DNA from: Gemmatimonadota bacterium
GTDB lineage: Bacteria; Gemmatimonadota; Gemmatimonadetes; Gemmatimonadales; GWC2-71-9
Reading direction: 5' to 3'
Length of the DNA stretch: 64,000 bases
Assembly (NCBI GenBank): GCA_009692115.1
Contig: SHZU01000002.1
Coordinates: 124,001 to 188,000 of the forward strand
Under the pieces are notes generated by a model, which saw nothing but the letters and a program-made list of their open reading frames with translations, did no database searches and was not told where the DNA came from. The stretch's first letter is position 1. Each line of letters opens with the position of its first letter. Shown in pieces: positions 49,104-56,925 of this stretch. The translations under genes and the position numbers were made by a program.

Positions 49104-49931
49104 ATGGCTGGAACTCTTTTTGTCCTCGCGACGCCGATTGGGAACCTCGGCGACTTGTCGCCCCGGGGGGCCGATACGCTGCGGCGGGTATCGGTCATCG
49201 CGGCGGAAGACACTCGGGAAACTCGGAAGCTTCGGGACCATGCCGGCTCCGAGGCCCGGCTGATCAGCTGCCACGCCCACTCCGATCGGCACCGTCTCGA
49301 AGAAATCGTGGCGCTGTTGGCTGGCGGGGCGGATGTTGCCTTGGCCACGGACGCCGGAACGCCCGGGGTGAGCGATCCCGGGCCGAGCTTGGTCGCGGCG
49401 GTCCTGGCGGCGGGATTCGCGGTGGTCCCGATCCCCGGGCCCTCCGCGGTGGGGACGGCGTTGATGGCCTCGGGGATGCCGGCGGACCGGTATCTCTTTC
49501 TTGGCTTCGGGCCCCGGAAGGGGGCGGAGCGTGATGGGTGGCTCGCTCGGATCCAAACCGCTGAGTTTTCTGTAGTGTGCTTCGAGGCCCCGGGCCGCTT
49601 GGGTGAACTGCTGGCGGATCTGGTGGCGGTGTGCGGGCCGGAACGACCGGCCTTCGTGGGCCGGGAAATGACCAAGCGATTCGAGGAATATCGACGAGGG
49701 ACCTTGGAGGAATTGCGGCTTCGATTTGCAGGAGCCGAGATCCGCGGTGAGGTCACGGTCGTGGTGGCAGGGGCTCCTTCGGTCGACCCGGTGCCAGACG
49801 AGGGCCCGGCTCGGCTCATTGCCCGTTCGTTGGTGCAGTCGGGGATCGAGCGAAGTCGGGTGGCCAAGGCCGTGGCGGACGCGTTCGGGCTTTCCCGGAA
49901 CGAGAGCTATCGACTGGCGATGGAAGAATGA
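49104..49931 (+). CDS. rsmI: 16S rRNA (cytidine(1402)-2'-O)-methyltransferase
   Basis: A 275-residue tetrapyrrole-methylase-fold enzyme: LFVLATPIGNLGDLSPRGAD, AAEDTRETRKLRDH, ATDAGTPGVSDPG, PIPGPSAVGTALMASGMPAD and FEAPGRLGELLADL, all typical of RsmI. The C-terminal helical domain (SRVAKAVADAFGLSRNESYR) is present. It modifies C1402 in the decoding centre. The ATG follows a G-tract (GGGGGGGTG) directly downstream of the heptamer repeat. It heads an operon with DUF4159 and DUF4175 genes. Confidence 0.95.
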   Translation: MAGTLFVLATPIGNLGDLSPRGADTLRRVSVIAAEDTRETRKLRDHAGSEARLISCHAHSDRHRLEEIVALLAGGADVALATDAGTPGVSDPGPSLVAAVLAAGFAVVPIPGPSAVGTALMASGMPADRYLFLGFGPRKGAERDGWLARIQTAEFSVVCFEAPGRLGELLADLVAVCGPERPAFVGREMTKRFEEYRRGTLEELRLRFAGAEIRGEVTVVVAGAPSVDPVPDEGPARLIARSLVQSGIERSRVAKAVADAFGLSRNESYRLAMEE

Positions 49932-49939
49932 GGGGACCA

Positions 49940-50596
49940 ATGAAGGGTTGGATCGTGGCGGTGGCCGTCGCGTCGGGTGCCGGCCCTCTGTCGGGCCAGG
50001 AACCGATGACGATCGGTCGCCTCCACTACGACGGCGGCGGCGATTGGTACGCCAACCCCTCGAGCCTGCCCAACCTGCTCAAAGCGGTCGGAGAGCGGAC
50101 CCCATTCCGGATGGCGAGCCGCGAAAAAGTCGTCCAATTGCTCGATGACGATGTCTGGCAGGTTCCCTATCTCTACATGACGGGGCACGGCAATGTCAAA
50201 TGGAACGAGCGGGAACTCCCGGTGCTCCGTCGGTACCTGGAGCAGGGCGGGTTTCTTCATGTGGACGACAACTACGGCATGGACGAGTCGATTCGGCGAG
50301 AGATCGCCCGGCTCTTTCCAGGCCGGCCGTTGACGGAAGTGCCGTGGGATCATCAGGTCTACCGGATCGTGTACGAATTTCCGAAAGGGCTCCCCAAGAT
50401 TCACGAGCACGACGGAAAGCCGGCTCAAGGGTTCGGGATCTTCATCGACGGCCGCTTGGTCCTTTATTACAGCTACCAAAGTGATTTGGGCGATGGCTGG
50501 GAGGATCCCGACGTGCACAAGGATCCGCCTGAGAAGCATGAGGCCGCCCTCCGGATGGGGATCAATCTGTTCACGTATGCGGTCGGAGGACGGTAG
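49940..50596 (+). CDS. DUF4159 exported protein
   Basis: A 218-residue protein with a signal peptide (MKGWIVAVAVASGAGPLSGQ) and a DUF4159 domain: IGRLHYDGGGDWYANPSSLP, YLYMTGHGNVKWNERELPVL, RRYLEQGGFLHVDDNYGMDE, and the WDHQVYRIVYEFPKGLPKI region. The fold resembles a glutamine-amidotransferase/ThuA-like Rossmann domain; activity unknown. AGGGG five bases before ATG 49940 favours that start over 49928, which overlaps rsmI as ATGA. In other bacteria DUF4159 accompanies MoxR/Bat-type envelope clusters. Confidence 0.88.
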   Translation: MKGWIVAVAVASGAGPLSGQEPMTIGRLHYDGGGDWYANPSSLPNLLKAVGERTPFRMASREKVVQLLDDDVWQVPYLYMTGHGNVKWNERELPVLRRYLEQGGFLHVDDNYGMDESIRREIARLFPGRPLTEVPWDHQVYRIVYEFPKGLPKIHEHDGKPAQGFGIFIDGRLVLYYSYQSDLGDGWEDPDVHKDPPEKHEAALRMGINLFTYAVGGR

Positions 50597-53500
50597 ATGG
50601 CCCCGCGCCTGACTCCGGCCGCGCTGGCGCAACTGGTGGCCCCGCTTCGGCAGGCCGGCGTGCGGCTCGTCGGTGTCGGCGGCCTGGCGCTGGTGCTGAC
50701 GGGCCTTGCGGTCCCGACCTGGCTCGCCCGGCTCGGGATCGTCCGATCGCCGTTGTGGGTGGTGGTGGCGTGGCTGCTGGCCTTCCTGGCGGCCGGCCTG
50801 TCGGTCATCGTGGGCCGACGGGTCTGGCGGCATTTTTCCGCCACCACGGTCGCGCTCACGGTCGAGCGGAGCGGGGGCTGGCGCCACGGCGCGGTCACGT
50901 CGCTGCTGGAGGCAACCTCCGAGGGGACCAGCCTCGAGCTGCTCGCCGCCGCGGACCAGTCCTGTGCCACCTCGTTAGGCGAACGCGGGGCCGCGGCGCT
51001 CGAGCCGGAACGCCGCCGATGGGCCGGGTGGGCCCGGATTGGTCACTGGGCGCTGGCCGCGGGCGTCGTGGGGTTCGCGGCCGTCGGCCCCCATCGCGGG
51101 GTGGGCCGCCAGCTGTGGTCGCCAGGGGCGGCCTGGGCGTCGTTTCTGGCGCCCGTGCAACTAATGTCCGATCGGACCACAGTCGATCGGGGCGAGTCGG
51201 TCCGGCTCGACCTCCGGGCGGCGGGCCGGAGCGACGCGGAGTTATGGCTCCGAGCCAAAGGCGAGCCGTGGCGGTCCGAGTCGGTGGCTCTTGACTCCAC
51301 CGGCCGCGCCACGAAGACCATCGGGCCGCTCGAAGGAGATTTCTACGCCTTGCTACAGAGCGGCGGCCGGACCTCCGACACCGTCTTGGTGCATGTCAGG
51401 ATGCCGGCCTTCCTCGGAAGATTGGCGGTGACGGCGAACTACCCGGCCTACCTGCGGCTCGAGGACGAGACCCTTCCCACCACCGGTGACACGTTGCTGC
51501 TGCCGGCCGGGACGAGGCTTTCGACCGTGGGGGAAAGTACCGCCGACTTGGCCGTGGCCCAGTGGAACCTCGGCGGGGCGTCGGTGCCCCTCGACGTCAG
51601 GGGCCGGGAATTCCGGGGGGCGGTCCTGCCCCGGGCAACCGGCGTGCTCGAACTCGAACTCCAGACGGCCGACGGCGCGCCGATCGGCGGCGATCCGATC
51701 CGCATCCCGGTCGTGGTGGTGCCGGACCGGGCCCCGGAGGTCGACGTGCCGGTTCCCGGCCAGGACACCATGCCGGTGTTAGGCAACGAGCTGGCGTTGG
51801 TCATCGACGCCCGTGACGATCACGGTTTGGCGTCGGTCGTCGTCATGGCGCAGCTCGGACGCTCTGGTTCGGCGCCGATGAGCAACGCCATTCCGTTGCC
51901 CTCCACCGGGACCGACCGGGCATTGCTCTCGACTCGGCTCGACTTGGCCCGCTTTGCGTTGACCGCCGGTGACACGCTCGCCTATTGGGTGGTGGTGCGG
52001 GACAACGCCCCGCAGGCCAACGTGACCCGGTCCCGGACGTTCGTCTTGGTGGTCCCGACTACGGTCGAAGCCCGAGCCGAGCAACGATCGGCATCCAAGC
52101 AAGTCGCCAAGATCATCGACTCGCTGGTCAACCAGGCCAAGCAACTCCAGCGCGAAACCGAAGACCTGAGCCGCGAGCGGCAGCGGAATTCGTCGGACAA
52201 GGGCGATCCGTCCCTCGGATTCGAGGAGGCCAAGAAGGCCGAGCAAGTGGCGCGCGACCAGCAGGACCTGATGGATCAGGCCGAAGGGCTGAAGGACCAA
52301 CTTGAACAGCTCGATCGGGCTACCGAGAAGAGCGGGGTGGCCGATTCGGCCTTCCGGAAGCAACTCGACGACATCCGCCAACAACTCGACAAGGCGTTGA
52401 CGCCGGAGATGCGGAAGCGGCTCGACGAACTGCGGGAGGCGCTCAAGAATCTCGATCCCCAGGGAACCAAAGACGCGCTGAAAAAGCTCGCCGACGCCCA
52501 GGAGAAACTCAAAGAGGCTTTGGAGCGGACCCGTGAGCTCTTCAAGCGGGCGGCCCTCGAGGGCGAACTCGGCAGTTTGGAGCAAGAGTCGAAAGAGGTG
52601 GCGGAGCAGCAGAAGAATTGGAACGAACAGGTCAATCAGGCGGACAGTTCCGCGGCCGGCGCAAAGGAACAGGCCCTGGCCGAGCGGGCCGATTCGGTGG
52701 CCCAGGGTTTGGAGCAGGCGGCCAAGCAGATGAAGCAGGAGGAACGCCAGGAGGCCCTCAAGGAGAGCGCCCAACAGGCCAAGCAGGCCGCGCAGTCGAT
52801 GCGGGATGCCGCGAAGTCCGCCAAGAGCGGCAAGAAGCAGGCGGCGAAAAAGCAGGGCGAGGATGCCGCGGCCAAGATGGAAGAGGTTCAGAAGGACGTG
52901 AAAGAGCAGAAGGACGATCAACAGGATGAATGGCGCCAGGAAGTGATCGATGCACTGGACCGGGCGTTGGCGGAAACCGCCCGGTTGAGCCAGCGACAGT
53001 TGGCGGTGAGCAACTCGGTCGGTCGGGGCACCTCGATCGCGCAATCACGGCTCGAACAAGGGGTGCTGGAAGAAGGCGTCCAGAAGATCGTCGAGCAGGT
53101 CCTGGCGGTGAGCGGCAAGAACGCGTTGGTGTCGCCCCAGATCGGGGTGTCCTTGGTCCAGGCCCGGCTCCAGATGGCCCGGGCCCGCGAAGCGATTTCC
53201 TCGGCATCGGCCAACCTGCGGGAGGCGGCGGAGCAAGCGGGCGAGGCGGTCGACGCGCTCAATGTGGCGGCGTTCCAGATGCTTCGGGCCCGGGACGACG
53301 TGCAAGGGTCCTCCTCCGGCTCCGGCCTGGCCGAGGCGATGCAAAAGATGCAGCAGATGGCCGGCCAGCAGGGCAGCATGAGCCAAGAGGGCAACAATCT
53401 GTTGTCCATGCTCGCCAGCCAGCAAATGCAGGGGCAGCTTCAGGCCATGGCCCAGCGGCAGCGGCAGTTGGCCCGGGATTTAGAACGGCTTCGGGCCGAG

Positions 53501-53851
53501 ACCCAGGCCCCCGGCACCCGCGACTTGGCCGAAGAAGCCCGCGAGCTGGCCCGCAAGCTCGAGGCGGGGAGGATCGACCGCGAAACGGTGGACCGCCAGG
53601 AACGTCTGTTCAAGCGAATGCTCGACGCCGGCCGGACTTTGCAGGGCGAAGAAAAAGACGAAAAGAAGGAACGGGAAAGCACGACGGCCAAGACTGATTC
53701 GTTGAGCATTCCGGTCTCGCTCCGGCGACTGCTCGACCGCTCCGGCCAGATTCGGTTGCCGAGTTGGGACGAGCTGCAGCGGCTGAGTCCCGAAGAGCGG
53801 CGGCTGGTAACCGACTACTTCCGCCGTCTGACCGCCCAAGGCAAGCCGTGA
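50597..53851 (+). CDS. DUF4175 membrane protein with long coiled coil
   Basis: A 1084-residue protein beginning immediately after the DUF4159 stop. Two hydrophobic helices (about 22-45 and 52-75) and a third near 150-170 anchor it; a periplasmic beta-sandwich region follows (VQLMSDRTTVDRGESVRLDL, VTANYPAYLRLEDETLPTTG, IDARDDHGLASVVVMAQLGR). From about 490 to 800 it is a highly charged coiled coil rich in Lys, Glu and Gln (KKLADAQEKLKEALERTREL), then a Gln/Met-rich stretch (KMQQMAGQQGSMSQEGNNLL), and a final conserved LRRLLDRSGQIRLPSWDELQ. DUF4175 is uncharacterised; the layout suggests a periplasm-spanning scaffold. Confidence 0.88.
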   Translation: MAPRLTPAALAQLVAPLRQAGVRLVGVGGLALVLTGLAVPTWLARLGIVRSPLWVVVAWLLAFLAAGLSVIVGRRVWRHFSATTVALTVERSGGWRHGAVTSLLEATSEGTSLELLAAADQSCATSLGERGAAALEPERRRWAGWARIGHWALAAGVVGFAAVGPHRGVGRQLWSPGAAWASFLAPVQLMSDRTTVDRGESVRLDLRAAGRSDAELWLRAKGEPWRSESVALDSTGRATKTIGPLEGDFYALLQSGGRTSDTVLVHVRMPAFLGRLAVTANYPAYLRLEDETLPTTGDTLLLPAGTRLSTVGESTADLAVAQWNLGGASVPLDVRGREFRGAVLPRATGVLELELQTADGAPIGGDPIRIPVVVVPDRAPEVDVPVPGQDTMPVLGNELALVIDARDDHGLASVVVMAQLGRSGSAPMSNAIPLPSTGTDRALLSTRLDLARFALTAGDTLAYWVVVRDNAPQANVTRSRTFVLVVPTTVEARAEQRSASKQVAKIIDSLVNQAKQLQRETEDLSRERQRNSSDKGDPSLGFEEAKKAEQVARDQQDLMDQAEGLKDQLEQLDRATEKSGVADSAFRKQLDDIRQQLDKALTPEMRKRLDELREALKNLDPQGTKDALKKLADAQEKLKEALERTRELFKRAALEGELGSLEQESKEVAEQQKNWNEQVNQADSSAAGAKEQALAERADSVAQGLEQAAKQMKQEERQEALKESAQQAKQAAQSMRDAAKSAKSGKKQAAKKQGEDAAAKMEEVQKDVKEQKDDQQDEWRQEVIDALDRALAETARLSQRQLAVSNSVGRGTSIAQSRLEQGVLEEGVQKIVEQVLAVSGKNALVSPQIGVSLVQARLQMARAREAISSASANLREAAEQAGEAVDALNVAAFQMLRARDDVQGSSSGSGLAEAMQKMQQMAGQQGSMSQEGNNLLSMLASQQMQGQLQAMAQRQRQLARDLERLRAETQAPGTRDLAEEARELARKLEAGRIDRETVDRQERLFKRMLDAGRTLQGEEKDEKKERESTTAKTDSLSIPVSLRRLLDRSGQIRLPSWDELQRLSPEERRLVTDYFRRLTAQGKP

Positions 53852-55581
53852 TCGGCTGGGTCCGGGTCGTCGGGTGCCTCTCGGTCCTCGTGGGAACCGC
53901 GGCCGGGGCTCAGGACCGCCCTCCGGATCCGGCGACCCGCGCGTTCGACTTGGAGCGGCGCGGACAACACGGGGCCGCCGCCGAGATCTACCGAACCATG
54001 CTGGCTGCTCGCCCCGCCGACCTCGGGGCCCTGCTGGGTTTGGAACGGTCGTTGACCCCGCAGAACAAAGTGGCCGATATGGTCCCTTCGGTTCGGCGGG
54101 CCCTTGGCAGCGGCGATCCGTCCGGCGCGCTGTTCGGGATTGCCGTTCGGGTGTACGCCGTGGCGGGTTTGGCTGACAGCGTCCGGCCCATTGTCGATCG
54201 GTGGGTGGCGGCGGAGCCCGGGTCCGAGTCGCCGTATCAGGAATGGGGGTCGGCCGCCCTCGGCGCCCGCGACCGGATTCAGGCCAAGGCCGCCTATCTC
54301 CTGGGCCGGGAACGCCTTGGCCGTGACGCGCTGGCCGCGGAACTCGCCCAGTTGGCCACGATTGAGTCCGACTACGAGACAGCGGTTCGGGAGTGGCTGG
54401 TGGCGGTTCTGAAGACGCCGCCGTATCGGTCCGCCGCGGTCTCTCTCCTGGCGCAGGCTGCCGTGGCCGGCCGACCGACGGTGCTTCGGCAGCTCGATCA
54501 GGCCAAGAGCGGCCAGGCAGAACGGATTGCGGCGACGCTGACGATTCGGTGGGGCGACCCAGTGGGCGGGATCCGGCGGATTGAACGCGCCATGCTGGTG
54601 CTGGCGGAGCAGTCGGTTGAGGCTTTGCAGGACGGGCTCGATGAAATCCGGGGGCAAGCCGGCCGGGAGTTCGGGATGGCAAAAGGGATTGCGCTCGAAC
54701 TGTTAGGCACCAAGGTGCCGGGGCAAGCCACTCGGTACTGGCTCGAATCGGCCCAGGCCTATGCGGACGCCGGCGATCAGGGGTCGGCCCGGCGGATGCT
54801 GTCGCGGCTGGCGGCCGATCCGAAAGCGTCACCAACGATGGCCGCGTCGGCGACGTCGACGCTGGTGACGGTGCTGGTAGCTGAAGGGAAGATGGAGGAA
54901 GCTACCAAGCAGTTCGGCCAGCTCAAGGCCGTGCTGGCCGAGGAGGAGCGGGCGGGCCTTCAAGTTCGGTTGGCGGAGGGGTGGATCGGGGCCGGGAAGC
55001 TCGATCGGGCCGAGCACGCGGTGGCCCAGGACAGTACGGTTGAAGGTCTGGCGGTGCGCGGGCGAATCCGGCTCTACCTCGGGGATCTCGGCGAAGCCTC
55101 GAGTCTGATGCGAATGGCCGGGCCGTTTGCCGGGGCCCGGGACGCGTCGGTCTCCCGAACGACGGCGTTGTCGCTGATCCAGGTGATCGACGAGGACAGT
55201 CTGCCGACGTTAGGCGGAGCGCTGCTCAAGCTCGAGCGGCGCGACAGCGTGGGCGCGGCGGGCGACCTCGAACTGGTGGCGGCCACGCTGCCGCCGGATC
55301 GGGGCGGGGCCGAGGTGTTCTTGCTGGCCGGCCGGGTCCATGGCGGCCTGGGCAGCCGGCCTGACGCCGAGCGGCTCTTCCAGCAGGTTTGTGGGCTCAA
55401 GATTCCGGCCAGTGCGGCGGCCGCGGGTTACGAGTTGGCCCGGATTCTGGTGGCCACCGACCGGAAGGCCCAGGCGATCGAACGGCTCGAGGAACTGTTG
55501 GTGGCCTATCCGACCAGTGCCGTGGCGCCCCAGGCCCGCCGACTCCTTGATATGGCGAAGGGAGCGATTCCCCCGGGATGA
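53848..55581 (+). CDS. Exported TPR-rich protein
   Basis: A 577-residue protein. GTG start overlapping the DUF4175 stop (GTGA); signal peptide VRVVGCLSVLVGTAAGAQ. The rest is a chain of tetratricopeptide-like helical pairs: ATRAFDLERRGQHGAAAEIY, AYLLGRERLGRDALAAELAQ, YADAGDQGSARRMLSRLAAD, RVHGGLGSRPDAERLFQQVC and AQAIERLEELLVAYPTSAVA. It lacks enzymatic motifs and likely mediates protein contacts in the periplasm with the DUF4159, DUF4175 and Tat proteins of the operon. Confidence 0.85.
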   Translation: MIGWVRVVGCLSVLVGTAAGAQDRPPDPATRAFDLERRGQHGAAAEIYRTMLAARPADLGALLGLERSLTPQNKVADMVPSVRRALGSGDPSGALFGIAVRVYAVAGLADSVRPIVDRWVAAEPGSESPYQEWGSAALGARDRIQAKAAYLLGRERLGRDALAAELAQLATIESDYETAVREWLVAVLKTPPYRSAAVSLLAQAAVAGRPTVLRQLDQAKSGQAERIAATLTIRWGDPVGGIRRIERAMLVLAEQSVEALQDGLDEIRGQAGREFGMAKGIALELLGTKVPGQATRYWLESAQAYADAGDQGSARRMLSRLAADPKASPTMAASATSTLVTVLVAEGKMEEATKQFGQLKAVLAEEERAGLQVRLAEGWIGAGKLDRAEHAVAQDSTVEGLAVRGRIRLYLGDLGEASSLMRMAGPFAGARDASVSRTTALSLIQVIDEDSLPTLGGALLKLERRDSVGAAGDLELVAATLPPDRGGAEVFLLAGRVHGGLGSRPDAERLFQQVCGLKIPASAAAAGYELARILVATDRKAQAIERLEELLVAYPTSAVAPQARRLLDMAKGAIPPG

Positions 55582-56870
55582 TGCCCCGACGGCGTTTCCT
55601 CGAACTTGGCGCCGCCTCGCTGGCGGCCGCCACCCGGTGGCCCGAGGCCGGCACCCCGCGCCGACTGGCCGACCATTTTCTGGTCCCGATGGACGAGACC
55701 CAGTCCGACCATCTCAAAGCGTACGGCCTGACCTACCGGCTGCTGGCGCGGGGCGGGAAAGCGGAGTGGTTCCTCAACTATCGGGCGGGGTCGTTCCTGC
55801 TTCCCGGCGACAGTGCGACGGCCCGGGATGCCGCGCTGGCCGGCGTGACCATCGAGCCGGTCGATAGCGGGACGGTGTTTCAGATCAAGGCCGAGATCGC
55901 GCAGGCCAACATGGACGCCGTGCCGCTCGAGAAGGCGCCGAAGGTCGCGGTGTACGCGCCGCCGGGCGCCGCGCCGTGGGATGACGCCGTGACGATGTCG
56001 CTTCAGTATGCCGGGATCGAGTTTGAGAAAATTTGGGATGAAGAGGTGGTTGGCGACAAGCTCTGGACCTTCGATTGGCTCCACCTCCACCATGAAGACT
56101 TCACGGGGCAGTATTCGAAGTTCTTCTTGAACTACAATGGCGCCCCCTGGCTCCAGGACATGGTCGAGCGGAACGAGCGGATGGCGCGGAAACTCGGCTT
56201 CAAGGATGTGCCGGCCGACAAGCGGGCCGTGGCGTTTGCGATCCACCAGTTCGTCGACCGAGGCGGGTTCTTGTTCGCGATGTGTACGGCCACCGAAACC
56301 CTCGATTTGGCGCTCGCGAGCGACGGGGTCGACATTGCCGCGAGCTTTGCCGACGGCTCGCCGATGGACGGAAATGCGACGAGCAAGATGGATTGGGATC
56401 GAGCGCTGGCGTTCCAGGGAGCCCGGCTCGAGCAGAGTCCGTCGATGGCGTTGTACTCGGATATCGACGGTCATCAAGTGAACTCGCCGGACCGGCGGCA
56501 ACCGCTCGGCTCCTTCACCCTCTTCAACTTCAGCGCCAAGATCGATCCGGTGGCGACCATGCTGGTCCAGAACCATCGACAGGTGATCCCGGATTTCTAC
56601 GGACTGACGACATCGTTCATGAAGAACCGGCTCAAGCCGGGGATCACGGTACTGGCGGATGAACCTGGGGCGCCGTGGGCCAAGTATATCCGGGGCGAGC
56701 GGGGGCAGGGGACCTGGGCGTTCTTCGGGGGGCACGATCCGGAAGACCCCCAGCACCAGATTGGTGACGCACCGACCGATTTGTCGTTGCATCCCCACTC
56801 GCCGGGATACCGGTTGCTGCTCAATAACGTGCTGTTCCCCGCCGCGAAGAAGAAAGAGCTCAAGACCTGA
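55578..56870 (+). CDS. Tat-exported protein of the family often labelled asparagine synthetase B
   Basis: A 430-residue protein. The N-terminus MMPRRRFLELGAASLAAATR is a twin-arginine signal. The body begins DHFLVPMDETQSDHLKAYGL then WFLNYRAGSFLLPGD, a pattern I associate with proteins labelled asparagine synthetase B in Bacteroidota and Gemmatimonadota. That label looks wrong: there is no N-terminal nucleophile Cys, no PP-loop and no synthetase domain. Other stretches, such as KVAVYAPPGAAPWDDAVTMS and FDWLHLHHEDFTGQYSKFFL with clustered His and Asp, suggest an amidotransferase-like or metal-binding fold. Overlaps the TPR gene by ATGA. Confidence 0.75.
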   Translation: MMPRRRFLELGAASLAAATRWPEAGTPRRLADHFLVPMDETQSDHLKAYGLTYRLLARGGKAEWFLNYRAGSFLLPGDSATARDAALAGVTIEPVDSGTVFQIKAEIAQANMDAVPLEKAPKVAVYAPPGAAPWDDAVTMSLQYAGIEFEKIWDEEVVGDKLWTFDWLHLHHEDFTGQYSKFFLNYNGAPWLQDMVERNERMARKLGFKDVPADKRAVAFAIHQFVDRGGFLFAMCTATETLDLALASDGVDIAASFADGSPMDGNATSKMDWDRALAFQGARLEQSPSMALYSDIDGHQVNSPDRRQPLGSFTLFNFSAKIDPVATMLVQNHRQVIPDFYGLTTSFMKNRLKPGITVLADEPGAPWAKYIRGERGQGTWAFFGGHDPEDPQHQIGDAPTDLSLHPHSPGYRLLLNNVLFPAAKKKELKT

Positions 56871-56925
56871 CGGTTGCCGCGTTTAATTGGTACGGCGCAG
56901 AGCTCCGGCGCCGCTATCTTGCAGC

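Noticed and set aside
53480-56798. Long minus-strand frames (451 and 430 codons) opposite the DUF4175, TPR and Tat-protein genes
   Set aside because: Antisense to an evident operon with overlapping starts and stops; low-complexity translations.
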